Assembly (NCBI RefSeq): GCF_015767265.1
Contig: NZ_JADPIB010000001.1
Location: 62,001-126,000 of the forward strand
Direction: 5' to 3'
Source: Aureivirga marina
GTDB lineage: Bacteria > Bacteroidota > Bacteroidia > Flavobacteriales > Flavobacteriaceae
Length of the DNA stretch: 64,000 nucleotides
Shown: positions 60,957 to 64,000 of the stretch, piece by piece
How positions within the stretch are numbered: position 1 is the first letter of the stretch
How the letters are laid out: the number at the start of each line of letters is the position of its first letter
Program-made: the position numbers and the translations under genes
Notes under the pieces: generated by a model
Told to the model about the DNA's origin: nothing
What the model saw: the letters and a program-made list of their open reading frames with translations, nothing else
Database searches by the model: none

Positions 60957-61835
60957 CTATTTTGTTCCATTATAAAGTTCTTGTAATATTTCTTTCATTT
61001 CACCTGAATATTTAAAGTATTCTGGCTTATATAATATTGAATTAAAATATATACTTCTTGCTTCTTCAATTTTATTTTGCTCACTTAATGCTTTAAAATG
61101 CACAAAAAGAGTCATATAATATTTTTTTAGTTCATTTTCTTTATAAAACTCTTTTTTATCATACCCAATAAATTCAAAATCTTCAAATGTAAAAGAAGCA
61201 TATTTATAATATTCTACTCCATTAAATGTTGGTAATTTATCTGCATAATTCAACAATTCTTTATAATTATTCATAATATCTAAAACTCTAAATCTAACAA
61301 CTAAAGCTTGTGATAAATTAAAAAACAAAATGGCTTTTTCAGTATCATTTTTTAAGCCATATTCATTTAAATTAAAGTTTTTTGAACTCAAATCTACCTC
61401 ATTAAAAATCATTTTAACACCATTCATTATACTAGCGTAATAATTATTTAATAAATTTCGACTGTCTATTTCTTTTTCTAAAACTTCTAAAGCAATTTCT
61501 ATATTTGGTCTTGGATTCTTATTCTCAGACCTATTATTGAAATGAATTTCTTTAATTATATACCAATATTTTAATTCTTTTTCAGATGGCTTTGAAAGAA
61601 ATTCTTTTGTTAAAAGTTTCTGATCAGCTTCAGCTACTGCAATAAATGCATCCACAAGATGTGCTAAATTTGAAGTTCTTAATTCATTCAAACTATCTTT
61701 ATATGCTTTTCCTTTTTTCATTCCTGCCTTTGAATAAATTTCGCTAATTTTCACAAGATTTTGAAGGTCTGGATTTTTTTGCGCAAAAGAAAAAACTGAA
61801 AATAGTATCACAAAAAGTGAAAATATCTTTTTCAT
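60957..61835 (-). CDS. Secreted helical hypothetical protein
   Basis: This is a 292-aa protein with a signal peptide (MKKIFSLFVILFSVFSFAQ). The mature part is almost wholly helical (helices such as AHLVDAFIAVAEADQKLLTK), possibly a TPR/SEL1-like solenoid without exact repeats. It is likely periplasmic. No family was recognised. Confidence 0.5.
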   Translation of the reverse strand: MKKIFSLFVILFSVFSFAQKNPDLQNLVKISEIYSKAGMKKGKAYKDSLNELRTSNLAHLVDAFIAVAEADQKLLTKEFLSKPSEKELKYWYIIKEIHFNNRSENKNPRPNIEIALEVLEKEIDSRNLLNNYYASIMNGVKMIFNEVDLSSKNFNLNEYGLKNDTEKAILFFNLSQALVVRFRVLDIMNNYKELLNYADKLPTFNGVEYYKYASFTFEDFEFIGYDKKEFYKENELKKYYMTLFVHFKALSEQNKIEEARSIYFNSILYKPEYFKYSGEMKEILQELYNGTK

Positions 61836-61969
61836 AATAAATTTTTAATTATAGTTATTTTTAATTAGAATTTTCTCTATATCTAACTTTACAGAAAATT
61901 TGCCCAAATATATATTTAAAATTCTATTTTTTTTATACTAACAGTTTTTAAAAATTCATCTTTGTTTTT

Positions 61970-62215
61970 TTATTGGTAAACTTCAATATTTTTGAAATAT
62001 TTATTCGCAAGAATTCCTTCAAACTCATCTTCTTGAGAAACTGTATATTCTATATAAAGTTCTTTTATTCCAACTTCATCAAATTTCACTTTAATTTCCT
62101 CTTCATTTTTTGGATTTTCAATGATCTTTAAAACATTTTTATTTTCGTCGTAAATTGTAAGTTCTCCCATAAATTTTGGTGGAGTTGCAAGTAAAAATGT
62201 TATAAATAAAATCAT
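61970..62215 (-). CDS. C-terminal part of a probable frameshifted lipoprotein
   Basis: This is an 81-codon frame that overlaps the end of the 187-aa gene by 77 bases in another frame. It contains a short hydrophobic start and a typical beta-domain sequence (MGELTIYDENKNVLKI to the end) without its own signal peptide. It reads naturally as the missing C-terminal domain of the preceding lipoprotein, giving a total of about 240 residues if one or two bases were lost or gained near 62139-62215. Confidence 0.45.
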   Translation of the reverse strand: MILFITFLLATPPKFMGELTIYDENKNVLKIIENPKNEEEIKVKFDEVGIKELYIEYTVSQEDEFEGILANKYFKNIEVYQ

Positions 62216-62702
62216 TATTTAACTTTATTTTCTTTGTATTTATGTCAGCTTTTATGATTAATGAACCAAATCTCGAATCTAAATCTGCTACACCATCTTT
62301 ATCATATTCAATTCCAAATAAAGTTGAAGGTAAATCTCCACATTTTTCACATTCATCCGTCATAAAATCATATCTAATTGTATCTTTTTCAGCATTAAAA
62401 CGATATGTATTTCCATAATATTTTCCATTCTTTAAATTCCCTGTCATATAAAGGGAGTTATTTCTTTTATACCGTATTTCATATGCTACATTCAAAGTGT
62501 CTTCTTTTGCTTTTAGCAATAAATAAAATGGAAATCCTTCTACATTTTTCATTTTTTCATATCCGTTCTCTGTCTTTTTCCAACCTGGAAATTTTTCTTT
62601 ACAAGAAGTAACTATTAGTAAAGCAAATAGAAAATAATTTCTATGATTTAGAAATATTGCAACTATATTTTTAATCAACTTTTTTAGCGATTTCTTTTTC
62701 AT
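62139..62702 (-). CDS. Lipoprotein, probably truncated by frameshift
   Basis: This is a 187-aa protein. Its N-terminus has a basic start, hydrophobic core and lipobox LLIVTSC (Cys at about residue 34) followed by KEKFPGW. The mature part is beta-rich (YLLLKAKEDTLNVAYEIRY). The last 25 residues (from NNDFIYN) are in a frame that shares bases with the next open frame, and that frame continues with better-looking sequence. It overlaps the upstream 244-aa lipoprotein gene by 4 bases. Confidence 0.55.
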   Translation of the reverse strand: MKKKSLKKLIKNIVAIFLNHRNYFLFALLIVTSCKEKFPGWKKTENGYEKMKNVEGFPFYLLLKAKEDTLNVAYEIRYKRNNSLYMTGNLKNGKYYGNTYRFNAEKDTIRYDFMTDECEKCGDLPSTLFGIEYDKDGVADLDSRFGSLIIKADINTKKIKLNNDFIYNIFTCNSTKIYGRTYNLRRK

Positions 62703-63433
62703 TTATATAAATATTTAATTTTCATTTTTTTCGCAGACTCTAAACTTTCAATTTGTAAAGAATCAATTAAATCTTTTTCATTTAAAAAATATGTCAATTT
62801 ATTTTCACCAGACATTTTTTTTCCACAACAAAATAGTAGATCCGATTTAAAAGTTATTAATTGCTTGTTTTGAGAATCAATTTTGTAAGAATCATTAGAA
62901 GTTGAATTTCTAAAAACCCTAAACAAATTATTTAATTCTTTTGCATCTGTAATAATTATTACATCTTCTATTTTCGAAGTTTTTTCATCATATTTTATAT
63001 TTTCAACAGCAACTAATTCTCCAGCTGAATTGTATTTATATATAAATTCTCGATACGTAAATTTTGGTGAATGTTGTTTGAATAATTCTTTTAAAGGTTT
63101 TCCATTTTCATCATAAATAATTTCATTATAACTATTTGACATATTCCAAAATTTTGTAATCAATCCCTTTTCATTGATTAAATAAGAATTTTCTCCTGAA
63201 ATCTCAATTTCTTGCACTTGATTTTTCACTAAAACATCTTGTTTTCCAATCAATAATTTCATTCTATAAAAATCTGAAATATCATAGTCTTGCAACTTTT
63301 CAAAATAATTTTTCTCTCTTTCAATTTTTGAAATAAACTTGTTTTTTAATGGTTCTTCTTTTCCTATAATTTGACAGGAATTTAGCAATAAAGCAAAAAC
63401 CAAAGCATAAATTAGCAGACTTAACTTTCTCAT
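62699..63433 (-). CDS. Hypothetical lipoprotein
   Basis: This is a 244-aa lipoprotein (lipobox ALLLNSC, Cys about residue 20, then QIIGKEEP). The mature part is beta-rich with YIYKYNSAGELVAVENIKYD-type beta-hairpin repeats of the RHS/toxin-associated or MORN-like kind. No family was recognised. It is coupled by 4 bases to the following lipoprotein gene, so the two proteins are made together. Confidence 0.5.
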   Translation of the reverse strand: MRKLSLLIYALVFALLLNSCQIIGKEEPLKNKFISKIEREKNYFEKLQDYDISDFYRMKLLIGKQDVLVKNQVQEIEISGENSYLINEKGLITKFWNMSNSYNEIIYDENGKPLKELFKQHSPKFTYREFIYKYNSAGELVAVENIKYDEKTSKIEDVIIITDAKELNNLFRVFRNSTSNDSYKIDSQNKQLITFKSDLLFCCGKKMSGENKLTYFLNEKDLIDSLQIESLESAKKMKIKYLYK

Positions 63434-63486
63434 TTTTTTTATTTTACATATAACTAATATAAAATAAAAACGTAAAACTCTATTTG

Positions 63487-64000
63487 TTAAGTATGTTGAA
63501 ATTCATGTTCAATTAACCACTTTTTTCTCTCAATTCCTCCTGCATATCCAGTCATTTCCCCATTTTTACCAATCATACGATGACATGGAATTATAATTGC
63601 AATTCTATTAAATCCATTTGCAGAAGCTACTGCTCTAACTGCTTTAGGATTTTTAATTTTCTCCGCTAATTCTTGATAAGATATCGTCGTTCCAAAAGGA
63701 ATTTCTTTCAAATTACACCAAACTTTTCTTTGAAATTCTGTTCCAAAAACTTCTATTGAAACATGAAATTCTTTTCTAATTCCTTCAAAATATTCTTTTA
63801 TCTCTTTTTTTGCTTGTTTAATATGTTGATTCTCTCCAAAAATTATAGTTGCATTTAATATTTTTTGTAAATCTTTAAATTCTGTTTCTAACATTCTTCG
63901 ATCTACAAATTCCAATAAACAAATTCCTTTTTCTGTTGCACAAACAAACATTGGTCCTAATGGAGTTGTAAATCTATTTATCAATAAAACATTTTTATGT
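63487..64000 (-). CDS. Methylated-DNA--protein-cysteine methyltransferase (Ogt or C-terminal half of Ada), cut by window edge
   Basis: The protein repairs O6-alkylguanine by transferring the alkyl group to its own Cys. The active-site block is IIIPCHRMIGKNGEMTGYAG; other parts are TTPLGPMFVCATEKGICLL and EFQRKVWCNLKEIPFGTT. The first possible start inside the window is a TTG at 63984, but the same frame stays open to base 64000 (codons for HKNVL), so the gene probably begins beyond the edge. If so, this may be an Ada-like fusion with an upstream AraC-type domain. The catalytic Cys is present. Confidence 0.9.
   Translation of the reverse strand, partial: HKNVLLINRFTTPLGPMFVCATEKGICLLEFVDRRMLETEFKDLQKILNATIIFGENQHIKQAKKEIKEYFEGIRKEFHVSIEVFGTEFQRKVWCNLKEIPFGTTISYQELAEKIKNPKAVRAVASANGFNRIAIIIPCHRMIGKNGEMTGYAGGIERKKWLIEHEFQHT

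Overview
The window is AT-rich, densely coded DNA from a member of the Bacteroidota, most likely a Flavobacteriaceae-type organism. The evidence is TAnnTTTG-type -7 promoter elements (sometimes with an upstream TTG), a TonB-dependent receptor paired with a DUF4249 lipoprotein, many SPII lipoproteins with short lipoboxes, weak Shine-Dalgarno sequences and Lys/Asn/Ile/Phe-rich proteins. No rRNA, tRNA, CRISPR array or insertion sequence was recognised.

Positions 1 to about 17,400 are the right part of a prophage that continues off the left edge. Nearly all its genes are on the minus strand. In transcription order they are: an early module (Cro-like protein, two or three small proteins, a large CHC2/TOPRIM/SF3 primase-helicase at 11.5-14.6 kb), a structural module (small tail or fibre candidates, a leucine-rich-repeat-like protein, a one-TM coiled-coil protein, an S49 capsid protease, a 716-aa major capsid protein with a duplicated C-terminal domain, small proteins with terminase-small-subunit character) and finally the N-terminus of the large terminase. 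A CI-like repressor at 16.3 kb is divergent and shares an operator region. Inserted on the opposite strand between the replication and structural modules is a two-gene AAA ATPase + HNH endonuclease cassette (9.2-11.2 kb). It has the architecture of a Septu-type (PtuA/PtuB) anti-phage system and is followed by an unusual array of crossing inverted repeats. No integrase is visible. The right end of the prophage probably lies near 17.2-17.4 kb, where there is a structured non-coding stretch ending in a very strong hairpin.

From 17.4 to 29 kb are mixed host genes: two small unknowns, an AraC regulator, a SAM methyltransferase, unknown proteins, the HtpG chaperone and a giant DUF4132-family protein with a helical-repeat-like body. 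From 29.2 to 33.4 kb is an accessory cluster: a PD-(D/E)XK nuclease-like protein containing a 42-bp tandem repeat and a small partner, facing two paralogous genes that share an N-terminal beta-type domain. The longer paralogue carries a C-terminal region that resembles P47-like TULIP lipid-binding proteins.

From 33.4 to 53 kb are envelope and metabolic genes: a DinB-family gene interrupted by an amber codon, a flavin amine oxidase lipoprotein, a CopD-like membrane protein, a divergent NADP-oxidoreductase/HxlR pair with a palindromic operator, a TraB/ChaN-like lipoprotein, a LysE exporter, a three-gene efflux operon (HlyD adaptor, MacB-type permease, TolC) that lacks its ATPase, a TonB receptor/DUF4249 pair, a lone CobT, a divergent class-3-lipase-like lipoprotein and the ABC-F factor EttA.

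From 53 to 64 kb are an esterase-TPR protein, an SDR/AraC operon, a Coq4-like membrane protein with its metal motif, a DUF2938 protein, a second AraC regulator paralogous to the one at 18.3 kb, several secreted or lipoprotein unknowns (one probably frameshifted) and the C-terminal part of an Ogt/Ada-type alkyltransferase running off the right edge. Convergent gene pairs throughout are separated by clear hairpin terminators.
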